From Caulifigura coniformis (GTDB taxonomy: Bacteria; Planctomycetota; Planctomycetia; Planctomycetales; Planctomycetaceae), in contig NZ_CP036271.1 of assembly GCF_007745175.1 (NCBI RefSeq), positions 4,166,314 through 4,230,313 of the forward strand: DNA of 64,000 nt, in the 5' to 3' direction. Shown here in pieces: positions 28,471 to 38,578 of the stretch. A model generated the notes under the pieces. It was not told the origin of the DNA and did not search any database. It worked only from the letters and a program-made list of their open reading frames with translations. Made by a program: the position numbers and the translations under genes. Numbering within the stretch: the first letter of the stretch is position 1; each line of letters opens with the position of its first letter.

Positions 28471-28656
28471 TCAATGAGAGCCAATCGGGCCTGTGCCGGA
28501 GGGCGAGGAGGGCGCGATGGTGCGTCGTGTGTGCGCGAGACCCGGTTTCCCCGTGAACGTCCGCCGAAGGACGTCGGAAGTGCCACTCGTGCGGCCGATC
28601 GGGAGATCCGGCCGGTCGGTCTGGGAATGTGGCGGTTTGGTAGTCATCGCGTTCAT
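28471..28656 (-). CDS. Possible leader ORF within repeat A1
   Basis: A 61-residue frame with a good ribosome site (GGAGGAACC then ATG), ending 91 bases before the methyltransferase start. It begins MNAMTTKPPHSQTDRPDLPI and is related along its first ~55 residues to the small ORF at 28940. No family is recognised. It may be a leader peptide or a coincidental frame inside a repeat. Confidence 0.35.
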   Translation of the reverse strand: MNAMTTKPPHSQTDRPDLPIGRTSGTSDVLRRTFTGKPGLAHTRRTIAPSSPSGTGPIGSH

Positions 28657-28666
28657 GGTTCCTCCA
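28501..28666 (-). repeat. Repeat A, copy 1 (inverted)
   Basis: About 166 bases, an imperfect inverted match to 28930-29092. Shared blocks in the same order are TGGAGGA, ATGAAC, CGGCCGGATC, CTTCGGCGG, CACACRACG and CGCGCCCTCCTCGCCC. Confidence 0.65.
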
Positions 28667-28753
28667 CTCTGACGCGTGCGGTTGCGCAGTGCGGGCGTTG
28701 GCTTCCAGGCGGCTTCTGGCGAAGACCGCGCGTTTGGGAGGGTGGCGGAGCAG

Positions 28754-28859
28754 GGCTGGTCACTTTCTCAAGATGGCCCGATTCGTCGTCGCCCTGCGTC
28801 GCTGCCGCAAAATGACCCGCGGTGACGAGAGACGACCGACTGTGAAAAAGTGACGCGCC
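28754..28859 (+). repeat. Repeat B, copy 1
   Basis: 106 bases, matching 29157-29262 in the same orientation with no gaps; I count about 17 mismatches (about 84% identity). Confidence 0.85.
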
Positions 28860-28929
28860 ACGCCCCAATCCCCACCCGCCAAAGCACTTCCGACTTCCGG
28901 GCCCTCCCGCGCAACCGCCCCCGTCATGA

Positions 28930-29092
28930 TGGAGGACGTATGAACACAACCACCGTCAACCAGTCGTCACACACCCCCGCCCGGCCGGATCCATGTCTGC
29001 ATCACGCACGCTCTCCCGATGCCGCCGCTGAACTTCGGCGGGAATATAGGGCGAGGAGTACAGTACCACCCACACAACGCGCCCTCCTCGCC
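28930..29092 (+). repeat. Repeat A, copy 2
   Basis: About 163 bases, the plus-strand counterpart of 28501-28666. It carries a strong ribosome site (GGAGGACGT) and the ATG of a small ORF at 28940. Confidence 0.65.
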
Positions 29093-29218
29093 CCCTCGGC
29101 CTCAAACGCCTCCGCACTGTTCCCGATCCCTGCCCGTGCCTGCGACTTCCGCGCACGGCTGGTCACGTTTTCAAGATGGGCCAGTTCGTCGTTGGCGTGC
29201 GTCGTTGCCGCAAAATGA
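28940..29218 (+). CDS. Possible leader ORF within repeats A2/B2
   Basis: A 92-residue frame starting MNTTTVNQSSHTPARPDP with GGAGG 4 bases before the ATG. It runs through repeat A2 and ends inside B2 with LVTFSRWASSSLACVVAAK. The equivalent frame in B1 also ends LVTFSRWPDSSSPCVAAAK at the same TGA. It points towards rpsA, 251 bases downstream. It may be a true small protein or leader; conservation continues past the stop, which weakens the coding case. Confidence 0.35.
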   Translation: MNTTTVNQSSHTPARPDPCLHHARSPDAAAELRREYRARSTVPPTQRALLAPSASNASALFPIPARACDFRARLVTFSRWASSSLACVVAAK

Positions 29219-29262
29219 CTTGCGGTGACGACAGACGACCTGGTGTGAAAAAGGGACTCGCC
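29157..29262 (+). repeat. Repeat B, copy 2
   Basis: The second 106-base copy, with an internal perfect 6-bp hairpin (CCGCAA/TTGCGG, 29208-29225) that is only partly kept in copy 1. Confidence 0.85.
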
Positions 29263-29399
29263 CTGGGTGGCGGAGGGTTCGACTGGCGTTTCGGGGAGCT
29301 TGTTTGCTACAAATCCCGTCGCAGCCACGAGAAACGCCTCGACATCGGCGTTCGATGAGTGATGGCACTCATTCCGATGCGCGAGTGCGCTCGCTGTTT

Positions 29400-29452
29400 C
29401 TCTATTTAGAGGTAGCCTTTTCGGCGTCTGCGCAGGGCTGCGCGCTTCGCGA
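29400..29452 (+). promoter_or_regulatory. Structured rpsA leader
   Basis: Three small stems lie just before the S1 start: CTCT/AGAG (29400-29411), GCGCA/TGCGC (29430-29443) and GCG/CGC around CTT. The rpsA start lacks a clear Shine-Dalgarno site, as in other bacteria where S1 controls its own translation through leader structure. The regulatory role is inferred. Confidence 0.35.
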
Positions 29453-29469
29453 AAAGTGCAAAGTGACAC

Positions 29470-31263
<1,794 letters not shown>

Positions 31264-31293
31264 GCGACAGCCCGACTGATTGATGACGAATCG

Positions 31294-31327
31294 AACGCCT
31301 CCCGGAGCTTTCCGGGAGGCGTTTTTT
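31294..31327 (+). terminator. Intrinsic terminator after rpsA
   Basis: A 13-bp perfect stem (AACGCCTCCCGGA / TCCGGGAGGCGTT) with a GCTT loop is followed by TTTTTT. It is the only textbook rho-independent terminator seen in the window. Confidence 0.95.
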
Positions 31328-31452
31328 CGTTTCCAGAGACCGGGTTGTGCTTTGAATGCGATCCCGCCGGGACGTTAGGATGGGAAGCCACCCTCCAAAG
31401 TTCATGTGCTGGCCGTCACCCGGCCGGTGCATCCCGCCCAGGCGAGCCCTCC

Positions 31453-33789
31453 ATGAAGCACCGCCCCGCTGCGCGACACGGGAAGTTCTGGCTCTCACTC
31501 GGTCTTCGGGCCGTGTTGTTGATGGCAGGCGCCTCGATGGCCGGGCCCGCTTCGGCCGCGGAACCACCCAGCGTGACGACGATGGTTCGCAAGTCGGCAG
31601 CGCCGGGCGAAACGCTGAAGGTGACGCTCGGAGGAAAAGGGCTGGCCGGCGACGTTCGGCTGTGGACCAGTTTCGGCCCCCCGATGCCCCTTGCGGACAC
31701 TCCTCCCGACAACGGAAAAACCGATGGCTACTGCACGTTCGCCGTCAACGTTCCCGCGGGGACGCCGCTCGGAATGCACGCCCTTCGGGTGATCTCGCCG
31801 AATGGCGTCAGCACGACCCTGCCGTTCCTGATCGACGATCTTCCGACCGTCGAGAAGAAGGGGGGAAACCAGTCGCTTGCGACAGCCCAGGAGCTCACGA
31901 TTCCGGGCGGAGTCGATGGCCGTGTCGACAATCTGAGCCGGGACTACTACCGCTTCCGGGTGGCAGCCGGGCAGACGGTGTCGTTCGAGGTCTTCTGCCG
32001 GCGACTCGGTTCGCCGATGGATGCCAGCTTGTACCTGTACGATGCGAAGGGACGCATCCTGGCATACTCCGATGACGCCGAGGGGCTCAGCACGGATCCG
32101 CAGTTCGTCTACACGTTCGCCAAAGAAGGCGATTACATCGTGGAGCTGCGCGACATCCGTTATGCAGGTGGCGACGCGTTCGGCTACCACCTGAGGATCG
32201 GTGATTTCCCCTGTGTTCACACTGCGTTGCCGCTGGCAGTGAAGCGCGGATCGACAACCCGAGTCGACTTCGCGGGAGTCAGCTGTTCGGACGCGACGCC
32301 TGCGATGGCCGCCGTCCCTGCCGACTGGGCGGAAGACTGGTTCCCCGTCAGCACGCGACGCTCGACTGGTTCGTCGAGCGCGTTTGCGACGCTCGCGGTC
32401 GTCGCCGCAGACGATGTGCTCGACCGGGAGCCGAACAATCACCAGCCCCAGGCGCAGCAGATTGAGCTCGGTCCCTCCATCAGCGGCCGGTTCGACGATC
32501 GCGGCGACATTGACCAGTTCACGTTCTCCGCAACAAAGGGGCAGCGGTACCAGTTCGCCGGATTCACCCGCGAGATCGGAGCTCCTTCGGACCTCACGTT
32601 CCGCGTGCTCAACTCTGAGGGAAAGGCGATCGCGTCGGCCGATGACAACGGCACGTCCGAGGGAACGCTGGACGTTACCTTCCCTGCCGATGGAACCTAC
32701 ACGCTGGAACTTGTCGACCTGAACAAGCGGGGCGGTCCCCAATACAGCTACCGCGTCGTGCCCTCGCTCTATCGTCCGGGATTCTCGCTGTCGGCCAGCA
32801 CGGACACCGTCAATGTGCCAGCCGGCGGGACGGCTTCGCTCGTCGTGACGGCCGCGAGGCGGGACTATCCGGGGCCGATCGAGATCGAGGTTCGTGGCCT
32901 GCCCCAGGGCTTCCGTGCCGGGGCCGCCCGTCTCGGCCCGGGCATCAACTCGGCGACGGTGACGATCAGCGCCACGCCCGACGCCGCGTCAATGAGCCTT
33001 GCGGACGTGACGATCATCGGAAGTGCGAGGGTCCAGGAAACTGCGTTCGAGGCAACCGCATCGCTGGTCGACGCGCTCCGCGGCCGCTGGAGCGGGGTCA
33101 CTCAGGTCAATCCCCGCTTCGCGGAGTCGGTCGTGCTCACGGTCGCACCGGCCCGGGGGATTACGCTGAATGTCGATCCTGCGGAAGTGGTATTCGGGCC
33201 GAGCCTGAAGGCGACGGTGAAAGTGACCGCGACCCGCGCGGCCGGATTTGATGGGCCCATCAAGCTGGTGACGTCGCCTGAAAAGGACGGTCTGCCTGCC
33301 AACATCACCGCCGAACTCAAGCCGATCGAGGCGGGTGCGACGGAAGCCGTGGTGACGCTGACCGCGAACGAAAAGGCGGCGAAGGGGCCGTTTTCGATCG
33401 CCCTGTCGGGAGTCCACGAGAAAGACAAGGTGGTGACCACGGCCGCAGTGCCGAATCTGGGCCTTCGCCTGCAGGAGGCATTCCAGCTCGCCGCGGTGCC
33501 AATGGCGACTCCGATGCTGGCCCGCGGGTCGACGCTGAAGCTCAAGGTGAACGTAACGCGGAACCCGGCGTATGCCGGAGAGGTCCGCCTGGTGTGTGAG
33601 AAGCTCCCGGCGGGCGTCACGGCGCCGGAGATCGTGCTGAAGGCGGATCAGGTTGAAGCGGAACTGACGTTGTCCGCCGCAGCCGATGCCACGGTCGGGA
33701 TGGCCTCGGAGGTGATCCTCCGTGCATCATCGCCGGCGGAAGCTAAGATTTCATCAACGATTCCCCTGCCCGCCTTCAGCGTTCAGTAG
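31453..33789 (+). CDS. Secreted protein with PPC domains
   Basis: 778 residues. The ATG at 31453 starts a signal peptide (cleavage near ASAAEPPS). The body has an N-terminal Ig-like segment, then two pre-peptidase C-terminal-like (PPC) domains: VDGRVDNLSRDYYRFRVAAG with YDAKGRILAYSDDAEG, and SGRFDDRGDIDQFTFSATKG with TYTLELVDLNKRG. The C-terminal half is beta-rich repeat sequence. In planctomycetes such proteins usually sit beside DUF1549/DUF1553 proteins, as here. Probably periplasmic or surface-bound; catalytic role unknown. Confidence 0.85.
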   Translation: MKHRPAARHGKFWLSLGLRAVLLMAGASMAGPASAAEPPSVTTMVRKSAAPGETLKVTLGGKGLAGDVRLWTSFGPPMPLADTPPDNGKTDGYCTFAVNVPAGTPLGMHALRVISPNGVSTTLPFLIDDLPTVEKKGGNQSLATAQELTIPGGVDGRVDNLSRDYYRFRVAAGQTVSFEVFCRRLGSPMDASLYLYDAKGRILAYSDDAEGLSTDPQFVYTFAKEGDYIVELRDIRYAGGDAFGYHLRIGDFPCVHTALPLAVKRGSTTRVDFAGVSCSDATPAMAAVPADWAEDWFPVSTRRSTGSSSAFATLAVVAADDVLDREPNNHQPQAQQIELGPSISGRFDDRGDIDQFTFSATKGQRYQFAGFTREIGAPSDLTFRVLNSEGKAIASADDNGTSEGTLDVTFPADGTYTLELVDLNKRGGPQYSYRVVPSLYRPGFSLSASTDTVNVPAGGTASLVVTAARRDYPGPIEIEVRGLPQGFRAGAARLGPGINSATVTISATPDAASMSLADVTIIGSARVQETAFEATASLVDALRGRWSGVTQVNPRFAESVVLTVAPARGITLNVDPAEVVFGPSLKATVKVTATRAAGFDGPIKLVTSPEKDGLPANITAELKPIEAGATEAVVTLTANEKAAKGPFSIALSGVHEKDKVVTTAAVPNLGLRLQEAFQLAAVPMATPMLARGSTLKLKVNVTRNPAYAGEVRLVCEKLPAGVTAPEIVLKADQVEAELTLSAAADATVGMASEVILRASSPAEAKISSTIPLPAFSVQ

Positions 33790-33825
33790 TGCTGGAGTGT
33801 TGTCCAACCATTCGAGGCGCGGATC

Positions 33826-36285
33826 ATGTCAGTCGGCCGCAAGGATTGCTGTTCACTGCTCGCGAGCCTGTGCGCGGGGTTAGTCGTCGCCGCGGCAGGA
33901 ATCTGCCAGGGGGCCGATTCCTTCGCCGGACTGGTACGTATTTCCGCCGAGCCCGAGACCTGCGTTCTTTCGGGGCCGCGGTCCGAGCAGCGGCTGCTGG
34001 TCACCGGGCACTTCGAGAACGGCGAAGTCCGCGACCTGACCGGCGCGGCGACGTACACCGTCACCGACGGAAACTCTGTGCGGATCGACCGGAATCTGGT
34101 CCTCCCGGCCGCCGATGGGACGGCCAGGGTGTCGGTTTCGTGCGGCGGGCAATCGGCCTTCGTTTCGGTGACGACTCGGGACGCGACGGCGGTTCAGCCG
34201 ATCAGCTTCAAAGTCGAAACGCTGGGCGCGCTGACGAAAGCCGGCTGCAATATGGGGGCCTGCCACGGCTCGCCTTCCGGAAAGGGAGGCTTCCGACTGT
34301 CGCTGCGAGGCTATGACCCGCCGCTCGACGTTCTGACCTTGCGAACGGAATTCGGCGGACGGCGGACGAACGTCGCCGACCCGGACGACAGCCTGATTCT
34401 CCGCAAACCCCTGATGCAGACGTTTCATGGCGGGGGGCAGCGACTGTGGGACGGGGATGCAGCGCACAAGGTTCTGCGCACATGGATCGCAGAGGGCCTG
34501 AAGCTCGACCCTCCCGCGGCCCCGGACCTCGTGCGGATCGAAGTCTTTCCGAAGAAACGCGTGTTCCGGGACGCCGGAGAGCGCCAGCAGCTGATCGTGA
34601 ACGGATACTTCAGCGACGGTTCCGTTCGCGACGTCACTTCGCTCACGATGTTCAGCACGTCGGCCGAGCCGATTGCGAAGGTGGATGAGGCGGGGCTCGT
34701 CACCCGCGCCGGTCGCGGAGAGGCGGCGATTCTGGCGAGGTTCCTCGACAAGATGGATACCGCCTCGGTGACGTTCCTTGAGACGGTGCCCGGATTCGCC
34801 TGGAACGATTCCCCCGAGTTCAATTTCATCGACCAGAAGGTGAATGCGAAGCTCAGGCAGCTGCAGATCCTTCCTTCCGATCTCTGCAGCGACGAGGAGT
34901 TCCTGCGACGGGCCTATCTGGATGTCGCCGGGCGTCTGCCGTCGCTCGGTGAAACGAAGGAGTTCGCCGCCGATCCCTCGGAAGACAAGCGGGCAAAGCT
35001 GATCGACGAACTGCTGGAAACTCCCGACTATGCGCAGTTCTGGACTCTCAAGTGGGCCGACCTGCTGCGGGCGACCACCGCGAAACTGAATCCGCTCGGC
35101 GTTCGCAAGTTCCACAACTGGATTTATGAGGGAGTCGTGCAGGACCGTCCGATGGACGAGTTTGCGCGAGCGCTGCTGACCGCGCGGGGAAGCGCGTTCG
35201 AACATCCGGAGACCAACTACTGGCGCAGCAGCAGGGAACCGACCGACGCCGTGGAAACGACGGCGCAGCTGTTCCTGGGCGTGCGCATTCAGTGCGCCAA
35301 GTGCCATAACCATCCGTTCGAACGCTGGACGCAGGACAACTATTACGGCATCGGAGCCGCCTTCGCGCAGATCGCCCGCAAGCCCGGTGCCCTGCCGACG
35401 GATGAGGTCGTGTTCCCCGCGAATAAAGGTGAAATGACCCAGCCGCGGACCGGGGCGACCATGAAGGTGCATCTCCTTCTGACCGGGGACGTTGACGTTC
35501 CGTCAGGCAGCGACCGCCGGGAAGTGTTCGCAGACTGGCTCGTCGCGCCGGCGAATCCGTTCTTCAGCCGGTCACTGGTGAACCGCGTGTGGGGCCATCT
35601 CTATGGCCGCGGAATCGTGGAGCCGGTCGACGACTTTCGCGATTCGAACCCGCCGACCAATCCACAGCTACTGGATGAACTGGCGAAGCAGTTCGCCGAG
35701 CATGGGTATAGCCGGAAATGGCTGATCCGGACGATCATGAACAGCCACACCTACCAGCGCGCCGCCTGCAACAACGAGTTTAACAAGAATGACGAACTCT
35801 ACTTCAGCCACGTGACGCCGCGAATGCTCTCGGCCGAGCCGCTGCTGGATGCGATCTGCGACGTGACGGGGGTTCCAGAGACGTTTGCGGGCGTGCCGGC
35901 CGGGACCCGGACGACGCACTTGGTGGAGCCTCCGGGTGACCATCACTTCCTGAAGGCATTCGGCCAGCCCGCGCGGGAAATGACGTGTCAGTGCGAACGC
36001 GGCGCAGACACCAACCTGGCGCAGGCGCTGCAGATGATCAACGGCCCGGTCGTGCACAACAAGCTGCGGGACCCCAAGGGGCGGATCCATCAGCTGTTCG
36101 CCGCCGGGAAATCGGATGACGAGATCGTGACGGAGCTGTACCAGGCCGCCGTGAGTCGCAAACCGACGCAGCAGGAACTCGATACGGCCCGCAGCCACGT
36201 CGCCTCGTCTCCCGATCGGAAGGCAGGCCTGGAAGACATCGGCTGGGCCGTGCTGAACACGAAAGAATTCTTGTTCCAGCACTGA
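33826..36285 (+). CDS. DUF1549/DUF1553 secreted protein with heme-like CxxxCH motif
   Basis: 819 residues: signal peptide, two bacterial Ig-like (Big2-type) segments, then DUF1549 (about 330-540, SDEEFLRRAYLDVAGRLPS and VRIQCAKCHNHPFERWTQDN) and DUF1553 (about 560-800, FFSRSLVNRVWGHLYGRGIV and RPLQ-like HTYQRAACNNEFNKND). Two Cys/His motifs, CNMGACHG (about residue 140) and CAKCH, look like c-type-cytochrome or metal sites. This family is planctomycete-specific and is thought to act in the periplasm on polymers, possibly sulfated ones, but the reaction is unproven. The usual DUF1501 partner is not downstream. Confidence 0.9.
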   Translation: MSVGRKDCCSLLASLCAGLVVAAAGICQGADSFAGLVRISAEPETCVLSGPRSEQRLLVTGHFENGEVRDLTGAATYTVTDGNSVRIDRNLVLPAADGTARVSVSCGGQSAFVSVTTRDATAVQPISFKVETLGALTKAGCNMGACHGSPSGKGGFRLSLRGYDPPLDVLTLRTEFGGRRTNVADPDDSLILRKPLMQTFHGGGQRLWDGDAAHKVLRTWIAEGLKLDPPAAPDLVRIEVFPKKRVFRDAGERQQLIVNGYFSDGSVRDVTSLTMFSTSAEPIAKVDEAGLVTRAGRGEAAILARFLDKMDTASVTFLETVPGFAWNDSPEFNFIDQKVNAKLRQLQILPSDLCSDEEFLRRAYLDVAGRLPSLGETKEFAADPSEDKRAKLIDELLETPDYAQFWTLKWADLLRATTAKLNPLGVRKFHNWIYEGVVQDRPMDEFARALLTARGSAFEHPETNYWRSSREPTDAVETTAQLFLGVRIQCAKCHNHPFERWTQDNYYGIGAAFAQIARKPGALPTDEVVFPANKGEMTQPRTGATMKVHLLLTGDVDVPSGSDRREVFADWLVAPANPFFSRSLVNRVWGHLYGRGIVEPVDDFRDSNPPTNPQLLDELAKQFAEHGYSRKWLIRTIMNSHTYQRAACNNEFNKNDELYFSHVTPRMLSAEPLLDAICDVTGVPETFAGVPAGTRTTHLVEPPGDHHFLKAFGQPAREMTCQCERGADTNLAQALQMINGPVVHNKLRDPKGRIHQLFAAGKSDDEIVTELYQAAVSRKPTQQELDTARSHVASSPDRKAGLEDIGWAVLNTKEFLFQH

Positions 36286-36503
36286 GTGGCTTTGGGACGA
36301 GCTCCGGCCGTGATGTGAAATGTCCTCGGGAGGAGCGTACGGACCATCGATGGGCCGGCATTTGTCGTGTGGACGGGTTCCAGGTTCGCGGGGTTTTCGC
36401 TCTCCCCTGCCGAAGGCTGGCCGGTAGAATTCGGGACAACCTGTTGGCCGAATCCGGAGAGTCGGCCCCTCATCCGACTTCGCCTGCGCACCTCGGAGAA
36501 ATG

Positions 36504-37217
36504 ATGACCCGAGCGGCATTTGTGTCCGACCTGCATCTCTTTGCTCGCCGGTCACACGGTCATCTTCATCTCCCGGCATTGCAGCAGGCATCGGCGACTG
36601 CGAATCACTTCATCCTGGGCGGGGATATCTTCGATTTCCGCTGGGCGACCCTGAACCAGACTGCGGCGATCGATTCGGCCATCAGCTGGCTGCGCGACCT
36701 GGCGGTCCTTTCTCCTCAGTGCCGGTTTCACTTCCTGCTTGGTAATCATGACGACCACCAGGGACTGGTGGCCCGACTCCCGACGCTGGCTCAGGAACTG
36801 CCAAACTTTGCCTGGCATCGATTCTATCTGCGGCTGGGAAGCAGCCTGTTTCTCCACGGAGACGCCGCCGACCGGAAGCTGACGGCCGAGCGGCTGACGC
36901 GGCGCCGCGACACGTTCCGGCATTACACCCCTGCCCCATGGCGACACGATGCGTACCACTGGCTGCTGAAAACGCGGATCGACCAGCTGGTGTGCCGGGC
37001 AGCGCATCCGAGGCGGCTCGTGGTGCGAAGGCTCATGTGCTACCTGCGGGACATTGAGCAGGGACCCGAACAGGGGGTCCGCTCGGTCTACTTCGGTCAC
37101 ACGCACCGCGAGATCGACGGTTTCCGCTATAACGGCCTCGTGTTTCATAACGGGGGGGCGCCCATCGGCAAGGCCCGTTTCCGCATCCTTCAAGCCGACA
37201 TCGATGACGCGCCGTGA
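36504..37217 (+). CDS. UDP-2,3-diacylglucosamine pyrophosphohydrolase-like metallophosphoesterase
   Basis: 237 residues of the calcineurin-like superfamily in the LpxH-type pattern: FVSDLHLF, GGDIFDFRW, FHFLLGNHDDH, SSLFLHGDAAD and YFGHTHREIDG supply the two-metal ligands. The ATG at 36504 is preferred (GGAG 5 bases upstream) over ATG 36501. It overlaps the next gene, tsaE, by a GTGA. A lipid A role is supported by other LPS-type genes elsewhere in the window, but the substrate is inferred. Confidence 0.8.
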   Translation: MTRAAFVSDLHLFARRSHGHLHLPALQQASATANHFILGGDIFDFRWATLNQTAAIDSAISWLRDLAVLSPQCRFHFLLGNHDDHQGLVARLPTLAQELPNFAWHRFYLRLGSSLFLHGDAADRKLTAERLTRRRDTFRHYTPAPWRHDAYHWLLKTRIDQLVCRAAHPRRLVVRRLMCYLRDIEQGPEQGVRSVYFGHTHREIDGFRYNGLVFHNGGAPIGKARFRILQADIDDAP

Positions 37218-37711
37218 CACTGCCGGAACCTCCCGAGGCCTCGTTGGTTTTCGAATCGACATCGGAAGCGGAAACGGATCGCCTGGCGCAGGCGCTCGCG
37301 AAAGGCCTGGCGGCAGGGGATGTAGCCGCCTTCGAGGGAACGCTGGGGGCCGGTAAGACTCGGTTTGTCCGCGGGCTGGCGGCCGCGCTTCATGCCGACC
37401 GATCGTCGGTTTCGAGTCCCACGTTCGGCCTCGTGCAGCACTACGACGGAGAGCTGCCGCTCGTTCACATCGACGCCTATCGACTGACCGGGACGGAAGA
37501 GTTCGAACGCATGGGCGGGGCGGAGCTGTTCGATCCGGAGGGAGTGACGCTCATTGAATGGAGCGAACGGATTCCGGGCAGCCTGCCGCGCGAGCGATGG
37601 ACGATCGAGGCGAAGCACGCGGGAGAGAACAGCCGCGAGTACACCATTCGCTCCACGCATCGTGACGCAGCCCGTCGAATCGGCACCCTGCGAGCGTCGC
37701 TGACGACCTGA
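37214..37711 (+). CDS. tsaE: tRNA t6A37 threonylcarbamoyl-transfer complex ATPase
   Basis: 165 residues. Walker A is FEGTLGAGKTRFVRGLA (about 40-56), followed by SSPTFGLVQHYDG and the switch-like HIDAYRLTGTEEF; the ending EGVTLIEWSERIPG is typical of TsaE. The protein is the ATPase of the TsaB-TsaD-TsaE complex that modifies adenosine 37 in ANN-decoding tRNAs. The start GTG at 37214 overlaps the upstream TGA. Confidence 0.93.
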   Translation: MTLPEPPEASLVFESTSEAETDRLAQALAKGLAAGDVAAFEGTLGAGKTRFVRGLAAALHADRSSVSSPTFGLVQHYDGELPLVHIDAYRLTGTEEFERMGGAELFDPEGVTLIEWSERIPGSLPRERWTIEAKHAGENSREYTIRSTHRDAARRIGTLRASLTT

Positions 37712-37767
37712 GTCGTGAACCGACCGGGAGACGCGCACCAGCCGCTGCGATCACTCTTTCAGATTGT

Positions 37768-38541
37768 TCAGTCCGGGAGACGGAACAGCCGGGTGGCGTT
37801 GGCGGTTGTTGCGGCCGCGATGTCTTCGAGCGTGGCCCCGCGCGCCTCGGCGAGCTGCTGGGCGGTGAACTTCACCCAGGACGGTTCGTTGCGTTTGCCG
37901 CGGTGTGGCGTCGGGGCGAGATACGGGGCATCGGTCTCGACCATGATGCGGTCGAGCGGCGCGGCGGCGGCCACCGCGCGGAGCTGCGCGTTTTTCTTGA
38001 ACGTGATGACGCCGGCGAAGGAGAGGTGCATGCCGAGCCGGAGGCATTCGTCCGCCATCTCCTGCGAACCGGAGAAGCAGTGCATGACGCCGTTCAGCGT
38101 CCCCTGCCCGGCCGCGTTCTTCAGGATTTCCAGGACGTCCGCATCGGCGTCGCGGCAGTGAATGATGAAGGGCTTGCCGGTTTCTCGCGACAGTTCGAGA
38201 TGCCGGTGAAAGTAATCGCGCTGTTCGTCGATCGGCGTATGGTCCCAGTAGCGGTCGAGACCGGTTTCCCCGATGCCGACGACGCGGGGATGGGCGGCCA
38301 GCTTCACCAGCTCGGGCCAGTCGTCTTCACCGGCGGCGCTGGCGTAGTTGGGGTGAATTCCGATCGCGGCGAAAATCTCAGGGCGGCGTTCCGCGAGTTC
38401 GACCGCGCGGCGGCTGCTTTCGAGCGTCGTTCCGATGGTGATGATCCGCCCCACGCCCGCATCGCGGGCGCGATCAAGGCAATGGTGCATGTCGCCGCTG
38501 AAGGCGTCTTCGTCGAGATGCGCGTGGGTGTCGATCAGCAT
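37768..38541 (-). CDS. TatD-family metal-dependent deoxyribonuclease
   Basis: 257 residues of the amidohydrolase-fold TatD family: LIDTHAHLDEDAF (metal His pair), AAIGIHPNYA, VVGIGETGLDRYWD, PFIIHCRDAD, GVMHCFSGSQEMADE and VETDAPYLAPTP are in the expected order. Such enzymes are 3'-5' exonucleases acting in DNA repair or quality control. It converges with tsaE. A membrane protein lies upstream on the same strand, 37 bases away. Confidence 0.92.
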   Translation of the reverse strand: MLIDTHAHLDEDAFSGDMHHCLDRARDAGVGRIITIGTTLESSRRAVELAERRPEIFAAIGIHPNYASAAGEDDWPELVKLAAHPRVVGIGETGLDRYWDHTPIDEQRDYFHRHLELSRETGKPFIIHCRDADADVLEILKNAAGQGTLNGVMHCFSGSQEMADECLRLGMHLSFAGVITFKKNAQLRAVAAAAPLDRIMVETDAPYLAPTPHRGKRNEPSWVKFTAQQLAEARGATLEDIAAATTANATRLFRLPD

Positions 38542-38578
38542 TTTGAGAAAGATCCGTCGGACGGGGCAGCGACGAATC

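Noticed and set aside
31294-31327. Reading the rpsA terminator as a regulatory riboswitch for the following PPC gene
   Set aside because: It is a simple stem plus T-run with no upstream aptamer-like structure.
33880-35472. 530-codon minus-strand frame
   Set aside because: It is the complement of the DUF1549 gene, whose signature motifs are on the plus strand.
36285-36503. A possible small gene between the DUF1549 and LpxH-like genes
   Set aside because: The in-frame extension from 36315 lacks a ribosome site and conserved residues; it is better read as the upstream region of the phosphoesterase.
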